NCBI RefSeq assembly: GCF_013348785.1
Contig: NZ_CP054691.1
Span: 1,860,001-1,924,000, forward strand
DNA from: Gordonia sp. X0973
GTDB lineage: Bacteria > Actinomycetota > Actinomycetes > Mycobacteriales > Mycobacteriaceae
Length of the DNA stretch: 64,000 nucleotides
Reading direction: 5' to 3'
Shown here: piece by piece, positions 53,288 through 64,000 of the stretch
How the letters are laid out: each line of letters begins with the position of its first letter
Numbering within the stretch: the stretch's first letter is position 1
Made by a program: the position numbers and the translations under genes
The notes under the pieces: model-generated
The model's input: only the letters and a program-made list of their open reading frames with translations
What the model was told of the DNA's origin: nothing
Database searches by the model: none

Positions 53288-54233
53288 CAGTGCATTTCGG
53301 GCAGGGTTTGAACACCCCTTTCCAGCCCAGATCGGTCAGCAACTGTGCGATCTTCTCAGCAGTCACGCAGGGACGCTCCACCACCTGACCCCAACCGATC
53401 CTCTGTGACTGCAGGCTCGCGTACACCGCGGCGTCGAGGTCGCGCTCCAGATCCGCGTCGCGCGACCGAGCGTCGTCGTGGCCGAACCGTCCATCCAGCT
53501 CGATGATAAGTCCAGCCTCCTCGTACAGCACGTCACGAAAGCCGTGGCGTCCCACCGTCGTCGGCGCTTGCCGACGCCCCTTGGGCAAGCCGTGCGGCCG
53601 CTCGACATCAGCGAGATAGCGATGCTCGAGTACTGAACACGTTCCGCCGGCAATGTCGCCGAGCAACCCGTCGAGGAATGCTCGACGTCGGCAGCGTTCC
53701 CGCGACGCCATCGCTTCGCGAATGCGAGCCGGCGTCGTCGTACGCTCCCGGACCACCTCAGCAAGCACCGCGATTGCTCCCATCTCGGACTCCGCCGCCG
53801 CAGCAACATCCAACGCCGCATGCTCGATCCGTACGTGCGGCGGGTTTCGGTGCCGCGCCACCCGCTCGTCCAGCTGCGCATACCGATGCACCCTGACACC
53901 GGACAGACGTGGGGCGAACGCCTTCCTGTCGATCGCGACGTGAATCGCACCGGCCGGCGGACGTATACCCATCAGGCAGAGCACCGACTCGTGACTGAGC
54001 ACGGCCCCCGGGACGGCGAGCACCGCGACCCACGCCCATTGCCGCCACGAGGCAGTACCAGTGTGGGTCAGATACACGCCCGAGCTCATCCGCACCCACT
54101 CCCGACGGTGCAGTTTCCGTCGCACCTCCCCCTCGGTGAGGCCACAGTTCAGAGCCTGCTGCCGTGTGATCACGCCATCTTGGGTGAACAGAACACCGGC
54201 GATCCGCTCATCATCGAACACGTTGCTGGCCAT
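53265..54233 (-). CDS. AbiEi-like HTH plus DUF559 (PD-(D/E)XK-like) protein
   Basis: 322 residues from the ATG at 54233; an in-frame start eight codons earlier (54257) is possible. Residues 1-60 form an AbiEi-type winged HTH (DGVITRQQALNCGLTEGEV). The middle has the AbiEi-like region, and the C-terminal domain has the nuclease-like set YEEAGLIIELDGRFGH ... DADLERDLDA, matching DUF559/Vsr-like PD-(D/E)XK folds, followed by a CPKC knuckle. Such proteins are common in Mycobacteriales, role unknown. Its reading frame is less GC-rich than its neighbours and it is bounded by two palindromes, suggesting transfer. Confidence 0.8.
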   Translation of the reverse strand: MASNVFDDERIAGVLFTQDGVITRQQALNCGLTEGEVRRKLHRREWVRMSSGVYLTHTGTASWRQWAWVAVLAVPGAVLSHESVLCLMGIRPPAGAIHVAIDRKAFAPRLSGVRVHRYAQLDERVARHRNPPHVRIEHAALDVAAAAESEMGAIAVLAEVVRERTTTPARIREAMASRERCRRRAFLDGLLGDIAGGTCSVLEHRYLADVERPHGLPKGRRQAPTTVGRHGFRDVLYEEAGLIIELDGRFGHDDARSRDADLERDLDAAVYASLQSQRIGWGQVVERPCVTAEKIAQLLTDLGWKGVFKPCPKCTVPRSTAA

Positions 54234-54353
54234 GCCGCTCAGTGTCGCCGACGCCATCCCTCACCCGCCGCGGTCAAACCCACGACGACGCCCGCCCTGT
54301 GGACAGCGGCGAACTGTTGGCAACCGCCGATAACAATCGCCAACGTTCGCCTA

Positions 54354-54394
54354 CGCCGAGGTTTGCTGTCGCCATAGCGCAGTAAACCTCGGCA
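54354..54394. repeat. 41-nt palindrome, copy B, bordering the AbiEi/DUF559 gene
   Basis: Arms CGCCGAGGTTTGCTG and CAGTAAACCTCGGCA (15 nt, two mismatches) around an 11-nt loop. It lies 22 nt after the PaaI stop and about 120 bp upstream of the DUF559 start. It is a direct repeat of copy A; the two copies differ mostly in the loop. Confidence 0.85.
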
Positions 54395-54415
54395 TAACCC
54401 CCTTCGACGAGCCGC

Positions 54416-54829
54416 TCAGATGTTCTGCAGGCGCACGCGCCCCTGGGCCAGCAGGGTGCCGTCTTCGAGGGTCATGTCGACCTGCCACAGCTGCTGGCGC
54501 TTGCCCCGGTGGATCGGCACCGACCGCGCGACGATCGTTCCCTCCGGCACCGACTTGATGAAATCGGTGCTGTTGTTCACGCCGACGGCGCTGCCGCCGA
54601 TCCCGGTCTCCTGCAGCCACAGGAAGCCGGAGATGCTGGCGACGCTCTCGGCGATGGCACAGTAGACACCGCCGTGGACAATGCCGAACGGCTGGTGATG
54701 ATTGGGCGTGATCGGCATCCGGGCCACGACGCCGTCGCCGGTCCCCTCCTCGATCTCCATGCCAAGATGGGCGTCGAGTCCGGTCGGGCGCTGCGGGTCC
54801 TCGCGCAAGAGCTGCTTCTTCTCCGTCAT
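54416..54829 (-). CDS. PaaI-family hot-dog thioesterase
   Basis: 137 residues. The family segment NHHQPFGIVHGGVYCAIAES holds the HGG motif and the helix Glu. Cleaves acyl-CoA esters; substrate unknown. The ATG at 54829 has TAGCCT six nt upstream (leaderless type). In M. tuberculosis an Rv1847-type thioesterase also lies divergent to blaI, as here. Confidence 0.9.
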   Translation of the reverse strand: MTEKKQLLREDPQRPTGLDAHLGMEIEEGTGDGVVARMPITPNHHQPFGIVHGGVYCAIAESVASISGFLWLQETGIGGSAVGVNNSTDFIKSVPEGTIVARSVPIHRGKRQQLWQVDMTLEDGTLLAQGRVRLQNI

Positions 54830-54887
54830 ATCGACAGGCTAACCCCGGGCCGTTCCGCCGGGGTGGTGTGAATCGGTGGGAATACAG

Positions 54888-54926
54888 CGGCAGGCCCCAC
54901 GTTCTCCTACTACGTGGGGCCTGCCG
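54888..54926. other. Perfect 15-bp-stem hairpin between divergent genes
   Basis: GGCAGGCCCCACGT (54889-54902) pairs perfectly with ACGTGGGGCCTGCC (54912-54925), plus one outer C-G pair; the loop is 9 nt. It lies between the divergent PaaI and blaI genes, where no terminator is expected. No T-run follows. Confidence 0.6.
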
Positions 54927-54984
54927 TGCCGTGGATCGGGGGTCTCTGCAGCCCTCAGGACACTCGCGCGATCAGCGTAATTAG

Positions 54985-55007
54985 TAATGTAGGCTAGCCT
55001 TACCTAG
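54985..55007 (+). promoter_or_regulatory. IdeR/DtxR-type iron box overlapping a -10 upstream of blaI
   Basis: The 19-mer GTAGGCTAGCCTTACCTAG (54989-55007) matches the IdeR/DtxR consensus at 14 of 19 positions, including both AGG/CCT half-sites. It begins at the end of a TAATGT hexamer (54985-54990) that could be the -10, so an iron-loaded repressor would block the promoter. The mRNA would have a leader of about 60 nt to the GTG at 55056. Confidence 0.65.
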
Positions 55008-55055
55008 TTGTCAAATCGCCTCGCAAAGAACCCGCGAAACGCGTCAGGAGCACCA

Positions 55056-55532
55056 GTGACCACAACGATCGACACCCGTCCCACTCCCACGCAAAGCACC
55101 CGTTCGCGAATCGGTAGTATGAAAAGGATGAATGCGTTGGGCGATCTCGAACGGGCGGTCATGGACGCGCTCTGGGACTCGACTGCCCCGCAAACCGTGC
55201 GCCAGGTCCACGAATCCCTCAATCAATCCCGGCAGCTCGCCTACACGACCGTCATGACCGTGCTTCAGCGACTGGCGAAGAAGGGTCTCGTCACCCAGAT
55301 CCGCGACGACCGGGCGCACAAGTACCAGGCGGCCCACCATCGCGAAGACCTGGTGGCCAGCCTGATGGTCGACGTCCTCGACTCCGCCGACGCCCCCGGA
55401 TCCCGCGAGGCGGCGCTCGTCTCCTTCGTCGGCCAGGTCAGTGCCGACGAGGCCGAGGCGTTGCGCTCCGCACTCGACGCCCTCGCCGTCAGTGAGGCGC
55501 GCCGCACCGAGAAACGCACCGATCCGACGTGA
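55056..55532 (+). CDS. blaI: BlaI/MecI-family transcriptional repressor
   Basis: 158 residues from the GTG at 55056, which has AGGAG seven nt upstream. The winged-helix domain starts at LGDLERAVMDALWDS and includes TVRQVHESLNQSRQLAYTTVMTVL; the C-terminal part dimerises. BlaI represses its own operon until a metalloprotease cleaves it. A second start is possible at 55128 (MNALGDLE), with TAGTAT seven nt upstream. Its stop overlaps the M56 gene (GTGA). Confidence 0.9.
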   Translation: MTTTIDTRPTPTQSTRSRIGSMKRMNALGDLERAVMDALWDSTAPQTVRQVHESLNQSRQLAYTTVMTVLQRLAKKGLVTQIRDDRAHKYQAAHHREDLVASLMVDVLDSADAPGSREAALVSFVGQVSADEAEALRSALDALAVSEARRTEKRTDPT

Positions 55533-56479
55533 CCGCGGTCGCGTTCGGCCTCCTGTGCCTGCTGCTCGTCGGCCCCGTGCCCGAGTTGCTCTCACGCGCA
55601 CGATGGCCCATGCGCGCTCCGCGGGCGGCAATCGCACTGTGGCAGGCCATCGCGCTGGCCGCCGTCCTCTCCGCCTTCAGCGCCGGACTGGCGATCGCCG
55701 CCAACCTCCTGCGCCCCGGCCCCGACGGCACCCCGACGACCAGCATCACCGCCGAGATCGACCGACTCGGTTGGCCGCTCTGGCTGCTCTCGGTCGGCGC
55801 CCTCGCCGCGACCCTGCTGGTCGGCGCCCGACTCGTCGTCACGACGATCCGCGTCGGCGTCCGGACCCGCGCGCGGCGATCGATGCACCGCCGCCTCGTC
55901 GACCTCACCGCCACTCTGGACGAACCCGTCGTCTGCGACGACCACCCGCTGCGGGCGCGCTACGTGCGCCGCCTGGCCGTCGACCATCCCCTCGCCTACT
56001 GCCTCCCCGGGCGCCAACGCCGCGTCGTGGTGACCGACGGGGCGGTGGAGCGCCTCTCCGACGACGAGCTGCGCGCCGTGCTCGCCCACGAGCGCGCGCA
56101 TCTGCGGGCGCGCCACGACCTGGTGATCGAGGCCTTCATCGCGCTGCAGGCCGCCTTCCCCCGATTCGTCCGCAGCAAATCCGCACTCGGGGCGGTCGAA
56201 CTCCTCGCCGAGGCCCTCGCCGACGACCAGGCCGTCGCCAGGACCAGCCCGACGACGCTCGCCCGCGCGCTCGTCGCCGTTTCGGACTCCAGCGCACCGG
56301 TCGGCGCGCTCGCCGCCGGCGGCTCCACCACGGTCGCCCGCATCAACCGTCTGGCCGTGCCGAACTCCTCCTGGACGGCCCTGCTGGCCTATGCCGCGGC
56401 CGCCACCGTCCTGGTCGTCCCGACGATCGCCGTCGCCGTCCCGTGGCTCGTCGAGTTGTCGCGGATCCTCGGCGGCTAA
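55529..56479 (+). CDS. M56-family membrane metallopeptidase (BlaR1-like, no sensor domain)
   Basis: 316 residues. Several hydrophobic segments surround the HExxH zinc motif in VLAHERAHLRARHD, with Glu/Asp ligands in the following helix. It probably cleaves BlaI. The extracellular penicillin-binding sensor of BlaR1 is absent; the C-terminus ends with a membrane segment, so the signal it senses is unknown. Translation is coupled to blaI (4-bp overlap). Confidence 0.88.
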   Translation: MTAVAFGLLCLLLVGPVPELLSRARWPMRAPRAAIALWQAIALAAVLSAFSAGLAIAANLLRPGPDGTPTTSITAEIDRLGWPLWLLSVGALAATLLVGARLVVTTIRVGVRTRARRSMHRRLVDLTATLDEPVVCDDHPLRARYVRRLAVDHPLAYCLPGRQRRVVVTDGAVERLSDDELRAVLAHERAHLRARHDLVIEAFIALQAAFPRFVRSKSALGAVELLAEALADDQAVARTSPTTLARALVAVSDSSAPVGALAAGGSTTVARINRLAVPNSSWTALLAYAAAATVLVVPTIAVAVPWLVELSRILGG

Positions 56480-56489
56480 GCTGACATCC

Positions 56490-59388
<2,899 letters not shown>

Positions 59389-59392
59389 GCGG

Positions 59393-60805
59393 GTGGACTG
59401 GGCCGACATAGCCACGACCACCGCGGCCGTGGTCGGATTCCTGGCGCTAACGGTCGGCACCGCGGTCTTCGTGGCCGCCGAGTTCTCGCTGACCGCCCTG
59501 GAGCGCTCCACGATCGCCGACGACGTCGCCACCCGCGGCGACCTGCGCTCCCGACAGGTGGAGCGCGCGCACCGAACCCTCTCGTTCCAGTTGTCCGGTG
59601 CCCAACTGGGCATCACCATGACGACCCTGATCACCGGTTACCTGGCCGAACCGGTGTTGGCCCGGTTCATCGACCCGGCGCTGCACGCGATGCACATCCC
59701 CGACGGTTGGCACCGCGGCCTGTCCACCGCCCTCGCGCTGATCCTCGCCACCTCGCTGTCGATGGTGTTGGGCGAGCTGGTCCCCAAGAACCTGGCCATC
59801 GCAGCCCCGTTGACCACGGCCCGTCTCACCGCCGCGCCGATGGTCGCGTTCTCGACGGTGTTCCGATGGGCCATCAACGGACTCAACGGGACGGCGAATT
59901 GGCTGGTCCGCCGCCTCGGCGTCGAGCCTGCCGAGGAATTGGCCTCGGCGCGTTCCCCCCAGGAACTCGCCTCTCTCGTGCGCAATTCGGCGCGGCACGG
60001 GGCGATCGACGCCGACACCGCCGAACTCGTCGACCGGTCGCTGCGCTTCGGCGACCTGACCGCGGAGGATCTGATGACCCCCCGCGTGCGCGTGACGACC
60101 CTGGGCCCCGACGACACCGTCGACGACCTGGTCCGGGTGGCCGCCGATACCGGCCACAGCCGCTTCCCGGTGTGCCACGAGGGCGACCTGGACAACCTGA
60201 TCGGCGTCGTCCACATCAAGCAGGCCTTCTCCGTGCCGCATCGCGAGTTGCGCACCACCCGTCTGGGCACCCTGGTCTGGCCGGTCGCGACCGTTCCGGC
60301 GAGTCTCGACGGCGACGCCGTCGTCGAACAACTCGCCTCCGGCGGGCTCGAGGTCTGCGTCGTGATCGACGAATACGGCGGGACCGCCGGCATCGTCACC
60401 ACCGAGGACGTGATCGAGGAGATCGTCGGGGCGGTGACCGACGAGCACGACGACGAGAACGAGGAGGTGACCGCCGACGGCGACGGCTTCCTGTGCTCCG
60501 GTCTGCTGCGCCTCGACGAGGTCGAGGACGCAACCGGGTTGCGTGCCGCCGAAGGCGCCTACGACACGCTGGGCGGACTGGTGATGTTCCTGCTCGGGCG
60601 GATCCCGGCCGTCGGCGACGAGGTCGTCGTCGATTCCCTCGCGCGCAACTCCGACGACGAGGAGGATCCCGGCCATTCGGCGGATCGCCCCGGCCCCGAA
60701 CGGTGGTCGGCGCGGGTCACCGCGATGGACGGACGCCGGATCGACGCCGTGTCGTTGCAGCCGCTGCCCGTGTCCGACTCCGACGACGCGGGAGGCCGAC
60801 GATGA
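59393..60805 (+). CDS. CNNM/CorC-like protein with DUF21, CBS pair and CorC/HlyC domain
   Basis: 470 residues. N-terminal DUF21 with membrane segments (FVAAEFSLTALER, LATSLSMVLGELVPKN), then CBS pair (LTAEDLMTPRVRVTTLG ... VIDEYGGTAGIVTTEDVIEE), then the CorC_HlyC domain. Family members take part in Mg2+/Co2+ efflux or regulation. The GTG at 59393 lies 4 nt after guaB1. Its stop overlaps the next gene by 4 bp. Confidence 0.88.
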   Translation: MDWADIATTTAAVVGFLALTVGTAVFVAAEFSLTALERSTIADDVATRGDLRSRQVERAHRTLSFQLSGAQLGITMTTLITGYLAEPVLARFIDPALHAMHIPDGWHRGLSTALALILATSLSMVLGELVPKNLAIAAPLTTARLTAAPMVAFSTVFRWAINGLNGTANWLVRRLGVEPAEELASARSPQELASLVRNSARHGAIDADTAELVDRSLRFGDLTAEDLMTPRVRVTTLGPDDTVDDLVRVAADTGHSRFPVCHEGDLDNLIGVVHIKQAFSVPHRELRTTRLGTLVWPVATVPASLDGDAVVEQLASGGLEVCVVIDEYGGTAGIVTTEDVIEEIVGAVTDEHDDENEEVTADGDGFLCSGLLRLDEVEDATGLRAAEGAYDTLGGLVMFLLGRIPAVGDEVVVDSLARNSDDEEDPGHSADRPGPERWSARVTAMDGRRIDAVSLQPLPVSDSDDAGGRR

Positions 60806-61866
60806 GCGACTGGGTGGGCCTGCTCCTGACCGTGGCCCTGTTGGCGGCCAACGCGTTCTTCGTCGCCGCCGAGTTCTCCCTGATCTCGGCCCGGCGCGAC
60901 CGTCTCGAGGCACTGGTGGACGACGGCTACGCCCGCGCCCGCACCGTCATCCGTGCCTCCGAGCAGCTCACGGTGATGTTGGCCGGCGCACAGCTGGGCA
61001 TCACGATCTGCTCGATCCTGCTCGGCCGGGTCGGCGAGCCGGCCATCGCGCATCTGCTGGAGAAGCCGCTGGACTGGGCGTCGGTGCCGCACGCCCTGCT
61101 GCACCCGATCAGCTTCACCGTCGCCCTGACCCTCGTCGTCATCCTGCACATCCTGCTCGGCGAGATGGTCCCCAAGAACATCGCGCTGGCCGGGCCGGAG
61201 CGCTCCGCCATGCTCCTCGTGCCGATCCACCTGCTGTTCGTGCGCCTCACACGACCCGTCCTGGCCGGATACAACTGGCTGGCGAACCTGGTGCTGCGGG
61301 CCGTCGGCGTCACCCCGCGCGACGAACTCGACTCGACGGTCTCGCAGAACGAACTGGCGGTCATGATCGGCGACTCCCGCGACGAGGGGCTCCTCGACGA
61401 CGAGGAGCACCAACGCCTGACCCGCGCCCTGGCCAGCGTCGGGCGCACCATCGCCGACGTGATGATCCCGCTGGACCGGGTCCGGTGGGTCGATGCCGCC
61501 CCCGGTCAGACCGGCCCCACCCTCGCCGCCGTGGAGGAGGCGGTCGCCGCCACCGGCTACTCGCGCTTCCCGGTGCGCCTGCCCGACGGCCAGGCGAGCG
61601 GCTATCTGCACCTCAAGGACGTCCTGGGGGTGATCGCCGACGACCGGCGCGGCCCGGACACCATCATCAGCGCCGAGCAGATCCGACCGCTGCCGGTGCT
61701 CTCCGCGGCGACCATGCTCGACGACGCGATGACCGACATGCGGCGCACCAGTTCGCACCTGGGAGCCGTCGTCGACGAGACCGGCACCACGGTCGGGTTG
61801 GTCGCCCTGGCCGACCTGGTGGAGGATCTGCTGGGCACGGTGCGCGACGCGACGCACCAGGTCTGA
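60802..61866 (+). CDS. Second CNNM-like protein (DUF21 plus CBS, no CorC domain)
   Basis: 354 residues. DUF21 membrane part (FVAAEFSLISARRDRLEALV, HILLGEMVPKNIALAG) and a CBS pair, but it ends before a CorC_HlyC domain. Probably works with the preceding paralogue as a hetero-oligomer. The ATG at 60802 overlaps the first gene (ATGA). In M. tuberculosis Rv1842c/Rv1841c are likewise paired. Confidence 0.87.
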   Translation: MSDWVGLLLTVALLAANAFFVAAEFSLISARRDRLEALVDDGYARARTVIRASEQLTVMLAGAQLGITICSILLGRVGEPAIAHLLEKPLDWASVPHALLHPISFTVALTLVVILHILLGEMVPKNIALAGPERSAMLLVPIHLLFVRLTRPVLAGYNWLANLVLRAVGVTPRDELDSTVSQNELAVMIGDSRDEGLLDDEEHQRLTRALASVGRTIADVMIPLDRVRWVDAAPGQTGPTLAAVEEAVAATGYSRFPVRLPDGQASGYLHLKDVLGVIADDRRGPDTIISAEQIRPLPVLSAATMLDDAMTDMRRTSSHLGAVVDETGTTVGLVALADLVEDLLGTVRDATHQV

Positions 61867-61868
61867 CC

Positions 61869-62804
61869 GTGCGACGCGTCCCAGCGCCGCAGTGGCAGGC
61901 CGCGGCCGACGCGCACCGCGCACGGATCGACGCCCTGATCGGCGACTACCTGCATGACCGCAGGCACGGCGGGACCCATCCCGTCGTCGACTTCCTGTTC
62001 ACCTACTACCCGTATCCGCCTGCCCAGCTGCGCCGCTGGCATCCGGGGTTCGGCGTGATCCTCGACGACCCGGACTCCCCCTCCGTTCCGGGGGCACCGC
62101 ATCCCTATGCGGGGTTGCGCGGGTACGAGCGGGTCGTCGGCGGCGCACGGGTCGGCGACGACTATCTGCGCCAACGCGAACGCACGGTGCGCACCACCCG
62201 CGCCCTGCTCGACGCCACCGCGTCCCGCCCGGCCCGCTTCGGCTGCTTCGGACTGCACGAGTGGGCGATGGTCTACCGGACCGACGCGCCGCGCCACCGT
62301 CTCCCGCTCCGCCTCGGCGCCGACGGCACCGACGCCGTCGTCGAGGTCAACCACCTCGTCTGCACCCATTTCGACGCCTTCCGCTTCTTCACCGACCCGG
62401 CCCGCGGGCGCAACGTCGTCGAACTCACCAGGGAACGCCAACTCGCGCACGAACAGCCGGGCTGCGTCCACGCGACGATGGACCTCTACCGGGTCACCGC
62501 GAAACTGTCGCCGCTCCTGCACTCGCGGCTGGTGGCCGAGTCCTTCGAACTCGCCCATCGGGCGCGGGAGATCGACATGCGGGCCAGCCCGTACGACCTG
62601 ACCTCGCTCGGCTATGCGCCCATCCGAATCGAGACCAGGGAGGGACGGGCCGAATACGTGCGCGAGCAGCAGGCGCTGACCGCCGACGGATCGGCGCTGC
62701 GGGCCCGACTGCTGGCCCGGCTCGACGCTTTGATCGCGCAGCTCCAGGGCTCGTCAGGGGCAATCGTCGACCCGCCCGGCGGAATGACGGCCTCGCTCGA
62801 ATAA
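61869..62804 (+). CDS. Conserved actinobacterial protein, often labelled 3-methyladenine DNA glycosylase
   Basis: 311 residues from a GTG at 61869, 2 nt after the preceding stop. HPVVDFLFTYYPYPPAQLRRWHPGFG and LVCTHFDAFRFFTDPARG are the most striking segments. I recall similar proteins labelled as 3-methyladenine glycosylases, but neither a helix-hairpin-helix nor an AAG-type fold can be seen here. The many His/Asp/Tyr residues could form a metal or substrate site. Function should be treated as unknown. Confidence 0.75.
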   Translation: MRRVPAPQWQAAADAHRARIDALIGDYLHDRRHGGTHPVVDFLFTYYPYPPAQLRRWHPGFGVILDDPDSPSVPGAPHPYAGLRGYERVVGGARVGDDYLRQRERTVRTTRALLDATASRPARFGCFGLHEWAMVYRTDAPRHRLPLRLGADGTDAVVEVNHLVCTHFDAFRFFTDPARGRNVVELTRERQLAHEQPGCVHATMDLYRVTAKLSPLLHSRLVAESFELAHRAREIDMRASPYDLTSLGYAPIRIETREGRAEYVREQQALTADGSALRARLLARLDALIAQLQGSSGAIVDPPGGMTASLE

Positions 62805-62837
62805 CCGCTTTACGGGGGAGTAACATTGATGCCGCTG

Positions 62838-62858
62838 TTGCCCTGATAACCAGGGAAA
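62838..62858. promoter_or_regulatory. Inverted repeat upstream of glcB
   Basis: TTGCCCTG-ATAAC-CAGGGAAA: 8-nt arms, seven of eight pairs matching, 5-nt centre. A TAGATA hexamer (62866-62871) follows, so the repeat sits just upstream of a possible -10. It could be an operator for acetate/glyoxylate control; the regulator is unknown. Confidence 0.4.
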
Positions 62859-62892
62859 ACAATGCTAGATATATCCAATACGAAAGGCTGAC

Positions 62893-64000
62893 ATGTCTGA
62901 TCGCGTCACCGTCCACGGACTCCAGGTCTCCCCGGTCCTCTACGACTTCGTCAACAACGAGGCGTTGCCCGGCACCGGTGTAGACCAAGACGCGTTCTGG
63001 GCCGGGGCCGCGGCCGTCATCGGCGAATTCGCCCCGCGCAACCGCGAGCTCCTCGCGGTCCGCGAAGACCTGCAGGCCAAGATCGACCAGTGGCACCGCG
63101 ACCACCCGGCCGCCGACGGCAAGGTCGACTTCGCCGCCTACAAAGACTTCCTCACCGAGATCGGCTACCTGGTCGCCCCGCCGGAGGACTTCGAGATCAG
63201 CACCTCCGGGGTGGACACCGAGATCTCCGAGACCGCCGGCCCGCAGCTGGTCGTCCCGATCCTCAACGCCCGGTTCGCGCTCAACGCCGCGAACGCCCGC
63301 TGGGGTTCGCTGTACGACGCCCTCTACGGCACCGACGTGATCTCCGAGGCCGACGGCGCCGAGAAGGGCAAGTCGTACAACAAGGTGCGCGGCGACAAGG
63401 TCATCGCCTACGCCAAGAAGTTCCTCGACACCGCCGTGCCGCTGGAGCAGGGCAGCCACGCCGACGCCACCAAGTACGTGATCGACGGGGACCGGGTCAA
63501 CGTCGTTCTGGGCGATGACACCCAGGTCACCACCTTCGCCGATCCGGATGCCTTCGTCGGCTACCGTGGCGACGCCCTCGCCCCGTCGTCGATCCTGCTG
63601 CGCCACCACGGGCTGCACGTCGACATCCTCATCGACCCGACCTCGCCGATCGGCTCCACCGACAAGGCGGGCGTCTCCGACGTCGTGCTGGAATCGGCGA
63701 TCACCACGATCATGGACTTCGAGGACTCGGTCGCGGCCGTCGACGCCGACGACAAGGTGATCGGCTACCGCAACTGGCTCGGCCTCAACCGCGGCGACCT
63801 CGCCGAAGAGGTCGCGAAGGGCGGCAAGACCTTCACCCGCACGCTGAACCCGAACCGGAGCTACACCGCGCCCGACGGTTCGCAGCTGGAGCTGCACGGC
63901 CGCTCACTGCTGTTCGTCCGCAACGTCGGCCACCTGATGACCAACCCGGCCATCCTCGACGCCGACGGCAACGAGGTGCCCGAGGGCATTATCGATGCCC
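62893..64000 (+). CDS. glcB: Malate synthase G (3' part beyond window)
   Basis: About 369 residues of some 720 are present. Condenses glyoxylate with acetyl-CoA to malate in the glyoxylate shunt. [20 protein letters not shown] is the typical opening, and [19 protein letters not shown] contains the Glu/Asp Mg2+ region. GAAAGG precedes the ATG at 62893. The gene continues past the window edge; no frameshift is seen in the visible part. Confidence 0.96.
   Translation, partial: MSDRVTVHGLQVSPVLYDFVNNEALPGTGVDQDAFWAGAAAVIGEFAPRNRELLAVREDLQAKIDQWHRDHPAADGKVDFAAYKDFLTEIGYLVAPPEDFEISTSGVDTEISETAGPQLVVPILNARFALNAANARWGSLYDALYGTDVISEADGAEKGKSYNKVRGDKVIAYAKKFLDTAVPLEQGSHADATKYVIDGDRVNVVLGDDTQVTTFADPDAFVGYRGDALAPSSILLRHHGLHVDILIDPTSPIGSTDKAGVSDVVLESAITTIMDFEDSVAAVDADDKVIGYRNWLGLNRGDLAEEVAKGGKTFTRTLNPNRSYTAPDGSQLELHGRSLLFVRNVGHLMTNPAILDADGNEVPEGIIDA

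Noticed and set aside
53265..54394. Insertion sequence
   Set aside because: No transposase motif is present and the bordering palindromes are direct copies, not terminal inverted repeats; kept as a possible cassette only.

Overview
The window is chromosomal DNA from a high-GC actinobacterium of the order Mycobacteriales, most likely Gordonia or a close relative. This rests on very high GC with many GTG starts, on RbpA, separate but overlapping Lnt and polyprenol-phosphate mannosyltransferase genes, a wax ester synthase/DGAT, F420-type oxidoreductases, RecBCD, GuaB1 and a CobIJ fusion. Gene order around rbpA/ppm1/fxsA, the cob genes, and the thioesterase-blaI-gnd-guaB1-CNNM-glcB block resembles what I recall of Mycobacterium tuberculosis. 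The genus call is inference.

Bases 1-7149 (minus strand) hold a CoA-thioester catabolic operon: CaiB-type CoA transferase, PaaK-type CoA ligase, acyl-CoA dehydrogenase, MaoC-like hydratase, a thiolase-fold protein without thiolase residues, a DUF35 partner and an aldehyde dehydrogenase cut by the window edge. The set fits activation, dehydrogenation, hydration, retro-aldol cleavage and aldehyde oxidation of an unknown acid. Bases 7340-12133 carry an ammonium transporter with a GlnR-like site, a Cys/His-rich membrane protein, an SDR/SnoaL pair, a DUF3052 protein and an F420-type oxidoreductase. Bases 12155-16642 hold WS/DGAT, an Nramp transporter under a palindromic operator, a CPBP protease and a small membrane protein.

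Bases 16643-16947 are non-coding: a 47-bp inverted repeat encloses a 20-bp tandem array. Next come a zinc-finger/adenylate cyclase/POT transporter operon, rbpA, ppm1-lnt-amidohydrolase, fxsA and an epoxide-hydrolase-like gene. Bases 25543-36478 are an aerobic cobalamin locus: cobN diverging from cobG-cobH-cobIJ, then cobK, and an SDR-cobL-cobM operon. An Rv2074-like biliverdin reductase, an M24 peptidase and a lipoprotein follow.

Bases 38857-50586 (minus strand) carry a conserved helical protein, a SPOR-like membrane protein, a RES-domain protein with an HTH partner (candidate toxin-antitoxin pair) and recC-recB-recD. Bases 50649-53228 encode a thioesterase, a GNAT enzyme and NADH dehydrogenase II. 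A one-gene cassette (AbiEi-like HTH plus DUF559 nuclease-like domain) lies between two near-identical 41-nt palindromes (53247-53287 and 54354-54394). The last part has a PaaI thioesterase, a blaI-M56 pair behind a strong IdeR/DtxR-like box, gnd, guaB1, two CNNM/CorC-like proteins, a conserved protein and the start of malate synthase G.

A recurrent feature is a TAnnnT -10 hexamer ending 6-8 nt before the start codon, which suggests many leaderless mRNAs and helped choose starts. I saw no rRNA, tRNA, CRISPR array, insertion sequence or prophage.
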